This document shows positions 1-10,645 of a stretch of DNA of 64,000 nt, piece after piece. The first letter of the stretch is position 1; every line of letters begins with the position of its first letter. The notes beneath the pieces were generated by a model, which saw only the letters and a program-made list of their open reading frames with translations, made no database searches and was not told the DNA's origin. The stretch spans positions 11,246,501-11,310,500 of the forward strand of contig NC_066288.1 in the NCBI RefSeq assembly GCF_905404315.1, given 5' to 3'. Source of the stretch: Leptidea sinapis. Lineage: Eukaryota; Arthropoda; Insecta; Lepidoptera; Pieridae. A program made the position numbers and the translations under genes.

Positions 1-481
1 ATATGAGAGGGGGCAAACGGGCAAGAGGCTCACGGGATGGGGAGAGGTGAGGCAACCGCCCATGGACATCCGCAACAACAGGTGTGTCAAGAAATGCATT
101 GCCGGCCTTTAAGGTGGGAGTATGCTTTTTTCTTGAAGGTCCCTAAGTGGTATCTGTTCGGGAAGACCGCTGCCCGTAGTTGATTCCACAAAGTGGCTGT
201 GCGAGGCAAGAAATTTCGAAGAAAACGCGCGGTTGTGGAATGCCAGACGTCTACGTGATGCGGATGGAACTTTGCACGTAATGTCCGATGGTGAAATTCG
301 GCCGCTGGAATCAACCCGAACAGCTCCTCTGAGCACTCCCCGTGATAAATGCGGTAGAAGATGCAGAGAGAACCCACATCTCTACGCAATGCTGGAGAAT
401 CAAGCCGATCGGAGATGACTTGATCGTCGATGATTCGAGCCGCTCTTCGTTGTATGCGGTCAAATAGAAGAAGCTGGTACT
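1..481 (-). mobile_element. CR1-like LINE, 3' end of RT ORF, truncated by window edge
   Basis: Reading the minus strand, a frame from about 480 down to 87 encodes the C-terminal tail shared with the long LINE at 53133-56555: first a FDRIQRRAARI stretch, then RRDVGSLCIFYRIYHGECSEELF, a PHHVDVW motif and the final GTFKKKAYSHLKGRQ block. Only the C-terminus past the RT palm is present. The 3' UTR continues past base 1. It belongs to a sister subfamily of the long copy, because the tail before base 60 reads differently (a GCCCGTTTGCCCCCT-type 3' UTR, as in the copy at 10190-10645). Dead fragment. Confidence 0.85.
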
Positions 482-498
482 TTGTAGTTTGAGTATTA

Positions 499-673
499 TT
501 GCTGCATCACTTTACATATATTGTAACTGTAATGATTTGTGAGTGAGTGATTGTCACAATGAGATTCTTGCCATTTCTTGTAATTAAATCTCAATCTTCA
601 AAGGCGGTGGATATAAAAAGAAAAGTCATTTCCTTGACCTGCATGAATAAAGTGATTTTGACTTGATTAAAAA
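499..673 (+). mobile_element. LINE 3' UTR tail, family T1
   Basis: Begins at CATCACTTTACATAT and ends AATAAAGTGATTTTGACTTGATT. The same sequence recurs at 30487-30703 and 34457-34664, each ending in AATAAAGTGATTTTGATTT. A shared internal polyadenylation-like signal and a short TGATTT-type simple tail are typical of LINE 3' ends. No coding part remains. Confidence 0.65.
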
Positions 674-774
674 ACATCAAGAAAAAACGTAAAACATCAA
701 GAATTATTTCGTAAAAAATGCTCACTGTCGTTATAATGAAATTGTTTCACAGCGGAATAGTCAATCAATGCGTC

Positions 775-990
775 ACTAAATTCTCTCATATAAAATATGT
801 CCATACAAAACAAAAATTGAATATAAAAATAATTGTGGGTCCCAAATTGAAATAAAAACTATCCTATCGCTCAAGTTGGACCAAAATACACTCCATGAAG
901 TTATCCCCATTAAAATCCGTTCATTAGTTTAGGAGTCCATCGCGGACAAACAACGTGACACGTAATTTATATATATTAAGATTATAAAGA
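775..990 (+). repeat. Dispersed repeat fragment, Helitron-associated type
   Basis: Contains CTATCGCTCAAGTTGGACC, then GTCCATCGCGGACAAACAAC and GTGACACGTAATTT. Related fragments lie at 11885-12200 and in two pieces at 35470-35770 and 36180-36250. From memory of lepidopteran repeats this block is common inside non-autonomous Helitrons; that assignment is inference. Confidence 0.5.
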
Positions 991-1261
991 ATAAGATTTA
1001 TTATGAATTCTGTCAGAAGTTTTAAAATCAATGAACCAATGTAGTTAATAATTGAATGCGCGCTGACCTGTTGTATGATTCATTGATCAACACAGTCCGG
1101 TTTATAGACAAGAAATAATGATCCTTAATGTTTAATTAACGAATAACATATTACGACATACTTAGGAGGAGAAAAAAATATTACCAGAAACAAGAAGAAA
1201 ACATTTATTTTTAACCCTGAACTCGGTTAGTAATGGTATCGAAAATAAAAAAAATTACGGT

Positions 1262-1330
1262 ATGTTTAAATTTTTTTTTGTTATAACATAAACTTAAAAA
1301 TTATAACATAACAAAAAAAAATTTAAACAT
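1262..1330. repeat. 23-bp perfect inverted repeat
   Basis: ATGTTTAAATTTTTTTTTGT followed by TAT (1262-1284) is exactly mirrored by the arm at 1308-1330; the 23-nt spacer is itself AT-rich with two TTATAACATA copies. It is probably the end of a foldback element. No gene. Confidence 0.85.
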
Positions 1331-1390
1331 CGCTTCGTAAAATTAATCACTATGTGAGATTAAGGCTACTTAATGCAATTTTCAAATTGC

Positions 1391-1430
1391 TAACCCGTAC
1401 GCTCGTTTGTCCTCCTTTTCCAAAAAAAAT
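1391..1430 (+). mobile_element. CR1-like LINE 3' terminus, short fragment
   Basis: The string CCGTACGCTCGTTTGTCCTC followed by an A-rich tail matches, in reverse, the last bases of the LINE ending at 53133. Only about 40 bases survive. Confidence 0.6.
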
Positions 1431-2376
1431 AAATATTTTATAAGGATTTATTTCTAATGCATATGGATACCTAAAAGATTCCTATACGATGACATAGCAG
1501 AAACAGCAGAAAAATTTTCGAAAAGAATTCCAAGATTTAGGAACGAGAAGGAGGCTTTTACCGCTGAAGGTGGTCCTTATGCTTACGATAATTAAAACAG
1601 TGAAACATTAACAATCAATAACAAATACATATTATAAGTAAATATTAATTATCATATTAAATTATACTTTTTCGTGATACATTTGTTTTGAACATTTTCG
1701 AGGATATTATTGTAAATGCATACATGGCCTACAAAAGACTCACTAAATCGACTTAGCCGAGAATTAGGCATAATACTTTTGATCATCTAGCATATTACGT
1801 AATTTTATTGACTTAATAGATTTGTTAGTTTATTTATAATATAAAAATTTGCAGTTTTTTTTTCAAGTATTTTCAGATAATGAACACATTTATCTTAAGT
1901 AGCGTTCTAAATGAGACCCTCCAACTGCCATACTTATAAATTGATCTAATTTGCGTCTTTGCAAATTGCGTACCGAAAATAAGCCCCATTTAAATTACGC
2001 CAGCTTTCTGCCTTACGAATATTTTTTCAGAAAATATTTTTTGTTTAATCTCCATAATTATAATAATATCTTGATGATTATAACCTCATTAATGGTATTC
2101 TCAAATGGCGGATGCCTTACTCGGAGAAACCGCGAATTTTAGCGGTTTAATTATATGTTTACGTTATCATACTCGATTGTTTCCTAGGCATGAAAATAAT
2201 TAATTTATGAATATAGGTAAGCCCCCCCCCAAAGTAGGTAAGCAAAGGGTTGCTCAGATACTCATAATCATATATCACACTTTAAAAACTGAACAGAGAG
2301 CGTCTAAGTAATATAATCCTTTGTCTCTGTAACTATGCAGAATCTAATTTAGACTATTTCTCTACCTTGAATAGAT
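1431..2376. other. No gene seen
   Basis: AT-rich sequence without a convincing frame. A run of ten C residues lies at about 2222-2231. Small ORFs here lack coding character. Confidence 0.5.
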
Positions 2377-2445
2377 ATATGATTATGGGTTAAGATTATT
2401 TATTTAATCAAAACAAATCTTATAACTATATTTACAATACTACGA

Positions 2446-2889
2446 CTACATAAAATTAAAACTATCATTACGTGGAAGCGTACCAAGAATACTGGCAGCA
2501 TTACCCCGTTGGATAGCAAGGCTGATCCGTTGACCGAAATAGCTGCCAGCGCTTGGGTTTCCAGTAGCCTTATTGAGGCGCGAAGATAGTATTTTGAACA
2601 TTCTCCGCGCCTCTGGGCCCCACGGGCCAAGTGTCTCGACACCAAACGGCACAAAGATGTATGACTCACTGAGACCAACATATTTGCGACGCTTGCAGTC
2701 TTCGGCAGTCGAAGCAGCAGCCCCAGCACCAACTGACGTAACTTGGACATGAGAAGGAGCCAGAGTGTCGACGCAGGTAACGTCCCACACCAGCGCCCTT
2801 CCCCGTGCCCAAGCCACCAGCGTCATTCCATCAGGACGCTTGCCATCGCGGCGGGTAATACCATTTGGCTCTAAAACAGCTGGAGTTAT
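2446..2889 (-). pseudogene. C-terminal module of an animal retroelement polyprotein
   Basis: The minus-strand frame is open from about 2889 to the stop at 2446, without a real start. It reads EPNGITRRDGKRPDGMTLVA, then a WDVTCVDTLAPSH block, AEDCKRRKY, a FVPFGVETLGPWGPEA block and ends IQRGNAASILG plus a short tail. I recognise this as a module that recurs at the end of reverse-transcriptase-type proteins in many invertebrate genomes. The RPDG...WDVTC...ETLG spacing resembles a PD-(D/E)XK nuclease fold, but that is inference. No RT domain is present next to it. It is followed on the plus strand by a SINE-like repeat. GC content is higher than in its surroundings, which suggests a fairly recent arrival. 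Confidence 0.6.
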
Positions 2890-2935
2890 GGGTGATTATG
2901 GGTTTGTACCCATAATCATATTTTATATCCCGTTG

Positions 2936-3161
2936 ACCATTTCTGCCGTGAAGCAATAATGTGTTTCGGTCTGAAGGGCGCCTTAGCTAGTGAAATTAAT
3001 TGCCAATGAGACTTAACATCTTATGTCTCAAGGTGACTGGCGTAATAGTGGTGCCGCTCAGAATTTTTGGGGTGTTTCTAGAATCCAGAGCGGCACTGCA
3101 TTGTAATGGTAACCATCAGCTGAACGTCCTGCTCGTATCGTCCTTTATTTTAATTTTTTTT
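2936..3161 (+). mobile_element. SINE-like repeat S1, 5'-truncated copy
   Basis: Starts within the TTTCTGCCGTGAAGC block and carries GTGTTTCGGTCTGAAGGGCG, the GAGACTTAACATCTTATGTC block and CCATCAGCTGAACGTCCTGC, ending in an oligo-T/A run. The complete S1 consensus, judged from the other copies here, runs from GTGGGAGGCTCC to an A-rich end and is about 330 bp. The first ~70 bases are missing. Confidence 0.8.
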
Positions 3162-3474
3162 AAACTAAATTGCTTCATTTCAACTCAATCCAACAAATTT
3201 TTTCTTCAAAAAATAATTTTCTGTTTGATGAACCATTATAATACCATAATATTATATGAAAGATTCCAACATCAATTTCATTCGGTTACATTTTGTGAGT
3301 TCGTCAACGTACAAGGATGTACTTACACATATAAACTAATTTGAATGCGACTCTACTGCTACGCGTCAAATGTTCTGTAGTTATTTTGTGTACCGCTTCA
3401 GTAGTTGTTTAGATTCTACCACCCAATTCTTTTTTAATTATCAATTAAGAAAAAACCAGTACGTCTCTAAAAGT

Positions 3475-3913
3475 TCGTAAGTCCTAAGTCATCTTTTAAA
3501 ATATGCGACATGGTTCTAGGTGCTATCTTCATCTCCCGAGATAAAATATTTGCTTTCGGACAGGATTTCTCTGAATTCTTTCCCTTACTGCTTTGACCAC
3601 CTTTTTTATACGAACACTACGTGGACAAACAGAGGAGGTCTCATTGTACCTTTTAATAGCCCGGTACAAACATTTTACTAATGACAAGCGTATGGAGAGG
3701 TTTAAATATTGCATTTGGCTCCATACCTGCTTTGTGTAATGCAATCACAGCGATTCGGTTCTCTTTATCACGCTACTCCATTTTAATATCACAAAATATT
3801 GTATTATGTACTGGCGCGAAAATGAGAAAGCTCAATAAACAAACACATAAAATTGACAGATTCCAAATTCAAATGTAATATTTTTAATTGTAACAGCATT
3901 TATGGCCAGACTA
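3475..3913 (-). pseudogene. maT-type (mariner superfamily) transposase, N-terminal fragment with TIR
   Basis: On the minus strand an ATG near 3775 is followed by an in-frame stop and then by DKENRIAVIALHKAGMEPNA, further breaks, and the HTH linker RSVRIKKVVKAVRERIQRNP. These match the N-terminal DNA-binding half of maT (DD37D) transposases as I know them. The catalytic core is absent. Upstream (3820-3913) lies the terminal region ending in the inverted-repeat tip TATGGCCAGACT. The same terminal region recurs alone at 24745-24836. Multiple stops and frameshifts make this a relic. Confidence 0.75.
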
Positions 3914-4024
3914 TCCTTTTTCAAAAGCATCAAAATTGTTTTGTGACCAATATCCAGTTCTCCAGCTATATCGTACTACTGATATGTTATTTTGTTCCAA
4001 TTTAAAACAAAATTGAAGCGTCGG

Positions 4025-4090
4025 TGGTCGATTAGGTTAACTCTCACCACCGAGCCTCCGATTCGATCCTCGTTCGCCACTAAGGGAATC
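4025..4090 (+). repeat. Possible tRNA-derived fragment
   Basis: TGGTCGATTAGG resembles a degenerate A box, and CGATTCGATCC about 45 bases later resembles a B box, with GGTGG and CGCCAC at the two sides. It could be a SINE head. No clean cloverleaf can be drawn by eye. Confidence 0.3.
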
Positions 4091-4319
4091 ATTTTGAAAT
4101 TTTGAGAAAATGCCTTTTTAACGTTATTATTTTGTGAATAAAGAACAAAAGAGACTGTATTCTTATTTTTAGTCTTGTCTTTTTGCCTGTTCTAACTTCA
4201 ACCGTATGGGAGAACACATCGTTTGAATTATTTAAACCGTACGACACGAGTGCAATTACTAAGCTAATATCATCAAAAACTCTTTCAAAGTATAACTATG
4301 TTGTGAGAACTGCATAGGA

Positions 4320-4425
4320 TTTATCCAATTCAAGCACGTAGTCCATTGTTGAATGAAGTTTGACGAAGTCCATTTGGTTGATACGTGCGTCCAATACAAA
4401 ACTAGCAGGAAGCTTAGCTTTAATA
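4320..4425 (+). repeat. Dispersed repeat, family D1
   Basis: The segment GTAGTCCATTGTTGAATGAA through ACGTGCGTCCAATACA matches the reverse complement of about 16010-16150. No coding potential was recognised in either copy. Confidence 0.6.
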
Positions 4426-4534
4426 TTTCACAAGCCTACCTTGAATTTGATAGTTATGAGATCTACACTAACGGCCTTACAAATAAACATAGTTTAAAGT
4501 TATACCTGAGAATAAATGAACTAACAGATTTACG

Positions 4535-4597
4535 CTATTTTTATTTGACGTGTTCACAGCTGTCACAACCTATCCAAATGTATAAATTATCCAAAAA
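4535..4597 (+). repeat. MITE M1, 3' end fragment
   Basis: TTTGACGTGTTCACAGCTGT followed by CACAACCTATCCAAATG and TATAAATTATC matches the right end of the MITE copies at 6588-6815 and 22750-22980. Confidence 0.6.
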
Positions 4598-4680
4598 ATA
4601 GGCAACATAAAATATATTAGGGGTTAAAGTATGAAATTGCAGATTTGTACTGAAAAATTGAAATTCGTTCTTTTTTATTA

Positions 4681-5292
4681 ATAATATTTATTTATTCAAA
4701 ATAATTGCCATTATCATCTATACATTGCTGCCATCTAATAGGAAGGTAATTTATGCCTTTGTGATAGAACTGTAGTGATCTAGATTCGAAAAACTGTGTG
4801 AAAGCATTTTGTACTGCCTCGTGAGAAGAAAACTTTCTGTCACGTAGAAATTTATCCAAATCACGAAAATAGTGGTCCGTTGGAGCAAGGTCGGGTGAAT
4901 ACGGAGGGTGATGAATGGTTTCTAATTGCAGTTCTTGTAGAATTAAAACGGTTTCTCTGAGGTCTCGCGTTATCGTGGAGCAATAATGGTGAAGATCGAT
5001 TCATGAGTCGCGGCTGTTTCACTGCTAGTTTTGTTATCATTGTTCGAAAGTCAGCACAGAAGACATCTGCCGTTATTGCTTGACCAGATTGGAGAAAGAT
5101 ATAGTGAATAACACCATGCTTGTACAAATGTTTCCATCACGAAAGAGTTTAAACCAAAATCGCACGGTGCGTTCATTAGCAGTCCCCTCTCCAAACGCAA
5201 CTTTGATATATATGTCTACTGAGATTGCAACCTGTTTCTATCCACGTTTGAATTCAAATTCAAAAATCACTCGGATTTTTGAAGTATCCATC
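4681..5292 (-). pseudogene. mariner-like transposase pseudogene
   Basis: The minus strand begins MDTSKIRVIFEFEFKRG with a stop, then GEGTANERTVRFWFKLFRDG, the N-terminal helix-turn-helix of mariner transposases. A large central part is missing. The catalytic segment follows in two frames: a LLHDNARP block in one, and HPPYSPDLAPTDHYFRDLDK in another. These hold the second and third catalytic acidic residues of the mariner triad. The end reads LPIRWQQCIDDNGNYFE and stops. The first catalytic aspartate is lost with the internal deletion. Terminal repeats are not clear. Several frameshifts and stops: inactive. Confidence 0.85.
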
Positions 5293-6039
5293 TTTCTAGT
5301 CTAAGCTGAATCAAAAAAAATTAAATTTTTAGTTATTTGATACTGATCAGTTTTTGAAGTCGTTTTTTTTAAAAGTAGTTTATTTTTTTTGAACTCACAA
5401 TATAAGTTATAAATACGTGAAAACTTTATAGTGTAGAATATTATTTGTAAATAAATATAACCCAACTAAAACGTATAGACTTTTTCGTGGTAGCCAGATT
5501 TGCAAAGTAAGTCAGAGAACGAACGGTGGAACGAAAACGTTTCTTACGAACGCTGCCTTGACGATGAGAGATATATGTCATTATATAAAGTTATTGATGT
5601 TATTTTACCGCTGACCTGTATAAAACCCACTGGCCAGGCTGTTCCATATGTTTGACAGCAAATTCTTTGTGCCTATTTGAAGCGCCACTCGCGAGCGTGC
5701 AGAGAACTAATTTTGACGTATAATACAACTGGCTGCGAGAGAAACGCATAATACTCGGAAGTACTGCATTTAGAATTAATTTCGGTCGTTTTCATACGTA
5801 ATAAAGTACACAATTTTCTTTTTGTACATTGTATTCCTTTGTTTGTTTAGCTGAGGTTGTCATCACTAGTTTTAGTACCGCAGACTCTCACTATATGGCC
5901 AACAGCGCCAAAATGGCGCATATCAAACAGGCACAAAAACACTTTGACAGCCGACAGTTCAGTGGTAAATAGTAGAGACTAGAGATGAGTGCATTTTACT
6001 GATTATGTTACTTACGTTTACTATCAGTTTAAAGTTTTT
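5293..6039. other. No gene seen
   Basis: AT-rich, no recognised element. Short ORFs have no coding signature. A small hairpin GCGCCAAAATGGCGC lies near 5907. Confidence 0.45.
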
Positions 6040-6257
6040 TAATACATATCTGTAATAGTTAGTCGCGGGAGACCTCGTACAACATTCGTCGACCAAATTG
6101 GGGACGTTTTGAGAAAAGGAGAGATCCGAAGCACCCGCAACCGGCGAGCATGTATGAAAAGAGTAATGAATGTAGAGGAAGCGCGTGAGGTTTGTAAGGA
6201 TAGAAGCAAATGGCATTTTATTGTCTCTGCCTACCCCGACGGGAACAAGGCGTGAGT
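6040..6257 (+). mobile_element. LINE ORF C-terminus fragment, family L1c
   Basis: A degraded plus-strand frame encodes GRPRTTFVDQIGDVLRKGEI, then RSTRNRRACMKRVMNVEEAR and ends DRSKWHFIVSAYPDGNKA stop. The second copy at 31830-32167 is longer and shows the preceding MLKWFGHVERMSEERM block. After the stop comes a GTGTATGTATGTATGTAA simple-repeat tail, as expected for a LINE 3' end. Confidence 0.7.
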
Positions 6258-6587
6258 GTGTGTATGTATGTATGTAATAGTTACGGAATAATCGCCGGGT
6301 AACACTTAGCGATTACACCTGTATAATATGAAGTTTCAGAGAAAGTTTTGGTAATCAAACTTGCGAATAGAATTATGGCCGCCCATTAAGAAGAGTATCT
6401 AATAACTCACCTGCTATAAGAGTAACCGAATGAGTCTGGCGAAAAGCAAGCGATAATTAAGACCAACCTTTTACCTTAATAACAACGGATTACTCAGTAA
6501 TTGTCAAAGATTAGTTCATTGTTGGATACTTAATGAGATTTCTTAGCCTATTATTGCTACCATATACCTAATGAATTGTAATTTCCT
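6258..6587. other. No gene seen
   Basis: Unremarkable AT-rich sequence after the LINE tail. Confidence 0.4.
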
Positions 6588-6815
6588 TAGGTAATTTATA
6601 CGTGTAGAAAGAGCCTTTTGCTGCTAGGCAACCGATGAAAACAGTCCAGATTTATTACTTTAGTGGGGTTGACAAGCTACGTCTTACGCTCGCAATTTGT
6701 ATATCACTTTGTGTTAGTGTGCGTGCATTGCTCAAAATAGAGATTAACTGTCAGCCTCGTTTTTTTTGACGTATTCGCAGCTGTCTCAGTATATCTAGAG
6801 GAATAAATGATGTAA
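6588..6815 (+). mobile_element. MITE M1
   Basis: The left end AATTTATACGTGTAGAAAGA and the right end TATCTAGAGGAATAAATGAT are imperfect inverted repeats. The interior carries CTAGGCAACCGATGAAAACA and CACTTTGTGTTAGTGTGCGT. Nearly the same organisation occurs at 22750-22980, with partial copies at 59575-59670 and 59885-60045. No coding capacity. Confidence 0.7.
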
Positions 6816-7101
6816 GAGTTTAATATTAAATATACTATGGAGATAATTCCAAACTTGACTGACTGTTTGTGATTTGTCAATCAAAATCGGTTACATTTAC
6901 AATAGATTCGCTTTTCTTTTCTATCTTGCTGTATCTTCGTTAGAGATGTTCTTCTCTCTCACTCTTTGATTTTCTATACGCTACAAGTTTATTGTTTTCA
7001 CCGCCTCCAAGACTTACAAAAATAATAATATAAATATCATCTTAATTAGCCTAGCCAGGATCTGCTGCATAATTTACTTCGCTGATCATAGTACTGTCTT
7101 T

Positions 7102-7165
7102 GATTAAAGCGAGTGTTACATATTTAAATAAAAGACTTTTTAAGACGCGTGTAACTGTTTTTAAC
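7102..7165 (+). repeat. MITE M2, end fragment
   Basis: GCGAGTGTTACATATTTAAA and then an ACGCGTGTAACTG segment: shares the end of the M2 copies at 8622-8885 and 60697-60900. Confidence 0.6.
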
Positions 7166-7695
7166 CGACTTCAAAAAGGAGGTTCTTAATCGGTATTTTT
7201 TTATGTATGTACACCAATAACTCTTAGATTTATGATCCGATTAACGTAATTCTTCTAAAGTTCGATGCAGAATAGATGCCATGTGGTCCCATAAAAATTT
7301 TACATAGTTTGTCCCAGTAGTTTTGATTTTATGAACTTTTTTTATGAAAATTTTTGTCTATCTGGTTGATATAATTGTTTTTTGTGTAGCTTTTTTGGAA
7401 GTTTTCATTCGGTTATTATATTTTATTATTGTTAATTCACACTAAAAATATAAAAACTACGTTTAAACCGACTTCAAAAACTGAGAAGTATCAAATAACT
7501 AAAAATTGAATTGAATTAATTGAATTGAATTTTTTTTTTTTTTTAATTTAATTAAAAGGCACCGACTTCAAAGCGTTATTATTTTATTAATATTAAGGGT
7601 ATAGGTTTGCATAAGAGGTGTATATTAAATTTTAATTTATTAGTTATTATGTATTTTTTACTTTTCAGTTTCTGAAGTCGGTTTTTTAGTAGTTT
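7163..7695. repeat. ACCGACTTCAAAAA-type repeat cluster
   Basis: AACCGACTTCAAAAAGGAGG at the left and GAAGTCGGTTTTTTAGT at the right are inverted, and two more direct copies of ACCGACTTCAAA lie inside. The same terminal motif bounds the foldbacks at 26040-26460 and 26730-27030. Non-coding. Confidence 0.65.
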
Positions 7696-8159
7696 TTATT
7701 TTACTTAAATTTTTGAGTAAAAGTAACATTCTTATTAAAATTTTAGCTAACTCGACACTTTGTGACCTTTTCAGAGCATGTTTTCCGGGGGTCTGCGATT
7801 CACTTTCGACCGACTAAAAAACTAAAAAAAACCAGTAAGATGCAAGCCGGATAATTACTTTTTCTAAGTATGAAGAACTCTTTGCCAGTACAATATATAT
7901 CGCTATTGAACAAACTCGAAATATTAAACAATTGTTTTCTGCTTCTAAGTAGAGCTTAGTAAACGTGATTTTTAAATCATCTGACATTAAAACTAATGGA
8001 AAACTATAAATCGCAGATGAATATAAAATATTTCTTAAACCAATTCACTAAATAGCTTTTATTTTGTGGATTTTTAGGGCTATTTCCAATAAAGCAAGCG
8101 ACAGAATTTTGGGAGGGTTTTTGCCATAATCGTCATGCTTGGCAGACGGGCTGGCGGTG
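7696..8159. other. No gene seen
   Basis: AT-rich sequence between repeats; nothing recognised. Confidence 0.4.
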
Positions 8160-8290
8160 GCTGTTGATGGTGGTGCTCTCTAGGAAAGATGCTGCTAGCC
8201 ATCATCCGTTCCATGTATCCCTTAGTGGCCTCTTACGACATCCACGGCAGGAGATGAGGTGGTGCTATTCTGATGGGACACCACACCACG
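8160..8290 (-). mobile_element. LINE 5'-UTR-like fragment
   Basis: Plus-strand GTGGCCTCTTACGACATCCA and GGTGGTGCTATTCTG resemble the 5' UTR antisense of the CR1-like LINE around 56480-56520 (GTCGCCTCTTACGACACCC and CTATTCTTTTTG). It is probably a minus-strand LINE remnant. Confidence 0.45.
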
Positions 8291-8294
8291 TACC

Positions 8295-8452
8295 GGAAAA
8301 CACAGTGTTGGTGGGCAAGATGGACTGACGATCTGGTCAAGATCACCGGAATACGATGGATGCGCGCAGAACAGGACAGATTTTCCGCGTCGTTGAGATC
8401 TTTGGGGGAGGCCTTTGTCCAGCCGTGGACGGCTTCCAGCTGATGATGATGA
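8295..8452 (+). mobile_element. RTE-like LINE, ORF C-terminus and tail
   Basis: The plus strand encodes RWTDDLVKITGIRWMRAEQD, then a frame ending LGEAFVQPWTASS and a stop, followed directly by TGATGATGATGA. This is the characteristic end of RTE-clade ORFs plus the trinucleotide tail. Only about 50 codons remain. Confidence 0.75.
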
Positions 8453-8621
8453 AGCGACAGAATGAACAGTAATCTTGCTACAACAGTGATATCTAATATA
8501 CTAACGGACTACAAAATAAACAAATAGGATACAACTTTGATAACATCACTCTGCGTATAGAAACTACCACAGCCTTCAAACCAGAATATACGACATATAA
8601 TTAGGGTAGTATTTACTTTGA

Positions 8622-8885
8622 TTAACACGAGTGTTACACATTTAAATAAAACACTATTTAAAATTCAAGATAGTATCTATCATAGGTAGTTGTCATTACG
8701 TATGACAAATACTATCTTGACTCATTTCATTTGCATTCCCCCTGAAAACGAGATCTAGAAAGGTCATGAAACGTCGGGTTAACTAAAATAATAATAAAAA
8801 TGTAACATTTACGCAAAAATCTAATGTTAAAACAAAGTTACAATTACTCGCGTTTTCATCCATAAAAAGTATTTAATAAATATAA
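8622..8885 (+). mobile_element. MITE M2
   Basis: Carries GAGTGTTACACATTTAAATA at the left, GAAACGTCGGGTTAACTAAA in the middle and TTACAATTACTCGCGTTTTC at the right. Other copies lie at 17520-17650, 34665-34845 and 60697-60900, and an end fragment at 7102. The ends are partly inverted (GCGAGTGTTAC against GTTACA...CGCG). Between the left end and the core this copy holds ~65 bp with an inverted GATAGTATT / AATACTATC pair. No ORF. Confidence 0.7.
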
Positions 8886-10189
8886 TTAGGGTTCTAAAAG
8901 ATTTCAATTTTGAAGATTAATTAAGTTCTTACTAGTGCATAATTTAACATGGCAGGTTTATTAGAAAATGCAATCAGAAAAGCTAAATTATTGTCAATCC
9001 CCGTTCACAATTGAACGTGGACTTGAGGTTGGATTTGTGGTTGAGTACGATCAATGTACGTACCTATAACTGACATTATATAATCTGTGGTATAAGCACA
9101 GAGTAGGAAAAAAATAAATTTACGTATAAAATATAAGCAAATGTGTATTATGTACATAATATGTCGTAGTGAACAACGTACGAAGATATTTTCGTACTTG
9201 CCTTGGCTCAGGTGTAATCGGTGCGGTACGAGTGCGGTCGAGATCGGGCGCCGAGCGAGTGCCAAGCAGGTAGTCTGGGAAGAACTATAGAGCGAGGCGG
9301 TTGTGTCGCACGCGCATTCCGAAATCACCACTTTCTTATTACGTATATACGTAATAATACACATGTGTAACACACAGGAAAATTACAAAGACGGATATTA
9401 ATTACTCTGTATATTATTTTAAATCTCAAAGCAATCATTTCCATAATTATAATGAAATTTTTATGATTAAAAACACCGTTATTAATCTAATATTTGCCGC
9501 TTTTAACAAAAAATAGACAAATATTGTTCCAAAATTTAAGGTTTAATAAAAAAAACCTATTAAATTCTGCTCTGCGTACGATTTACTAACTTGTTGTTTT
9601 GTTAATTATACTATTACGCGAATAGAAAATTTAAGGATGCACTTTATAATATCGTTTTTGTTAGATTCTTTCAATGCGATCCGTTTACAGTAAGAAATTT
9701 ATTACACTCCAAAAAAAATCAGATAAATGCTGTAAGTAGGCCACTAAAACGGCTTAATTATCATAACTTAAATTTAAAAACATTCTTTAATACGTCATTT
9801 ATATTGATTACACTACTTATTTTAAGATAGCTGAGCTAATTTTGCAGTTTTGATTTTAACTTTCAACTCCTTTATATATACTTTTCTGAATGAAATTTTG
9901 AATTTTTCATAATCATAGATTACTTTGATGCAATTGCGTTTTAACGTAATTTTTGATTAAAATTGTTTTTTCTTATTTTTAATCCCATTGTTTGTGTTGA
10001 AGATTCATACGAGCAAAACTTGAACGATAACTACGTCATAACCTCCAACATTAATTTTGAAAAATATTTTGAAAAATGTAAAATAATGAGAAAGAAAAAA
10101 TTTTACTTCTAAAAGCTTGTAGTAAAATTTTTGTAAAAGTAAGGCAAGACAGTAGTAGTTCACTGCTAGCCTCCCCCTTCAATTATAAA
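8886..10189. other. No gene assigned; one CpG-rich patch
   Basis: Mostly AT-rich. The exception is about 9190-9330, which is dense in CpG (CGGTGCGGTACGAGTGCGGT, then GGGCGCCGAGCGAGTGCC). It could be a promoter, an untranslated first exon, or a fragment of a GC-rich element. A 122-codon minus-strand frame (9005-9373) crosses it but looks non-coding outside the patch. Confidence 0.35.
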
Positions 10190-10645
10190 AGACTCCGATT
10201 CAGCCTCACATGGAGAACTGTTCTCACATCGGGGCAGGCGCTCCCAAGTACCAGCTGCTTCCCTTTAACCGTATACAATAAAGAGCGACACGAATCATCG
10301 ATAATCAAGTTTTCTCAAGTTGCGTAGAGATGTGTTTTCTCTCTGCATCTTCTACTGCATTTATCATGGGGAGCACTTAGAGCTGTTCGGGTTCATACCA
10401 GCAACTGAATTACACCACCAAACATTACCTCAAAATGATAATCTCCACCCAGTCACGTTGACGTCTGGCATTATACAACAGCGCGTTTTGCGAAAAAGTT
10501 CTTGTGCCACTTAGGGACCTTAAATAATAGAGCATACTCCCACCTTGAAAGCCGGCAACGCATCTCTTGACGCCTGGTGTTGCGGTTGTCCATAGGCAGC
10601 TGCCTGACCACAATCACCTTCTCGCCCGTTTGCCCCCTTCGTTTA
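10190..10645 (+). mobile_element. CR1-like LINE, 3' ORF fragment
   Basis: The plus strand shows relics of PHMEYC-type and YQLLPFDR-type motifs, then RRDVFSLCIFYCIYHGEHLE, a frameshift, and a KVPTW-like segment, ending with a CCCGTTTGCCCCCTTCG 3' UTR followed by an A-rich tail. It belongs to the same subfamily as the copy at 1-481. Frameshifts and deletions: dead. Confidence 0.8.

Noticed and set aside
2400..2750. 116-codon minus-strand frame overlapping the retroelement module
   Set aside because: It is in a different frame from the conserved module and has no motif; a shadow.
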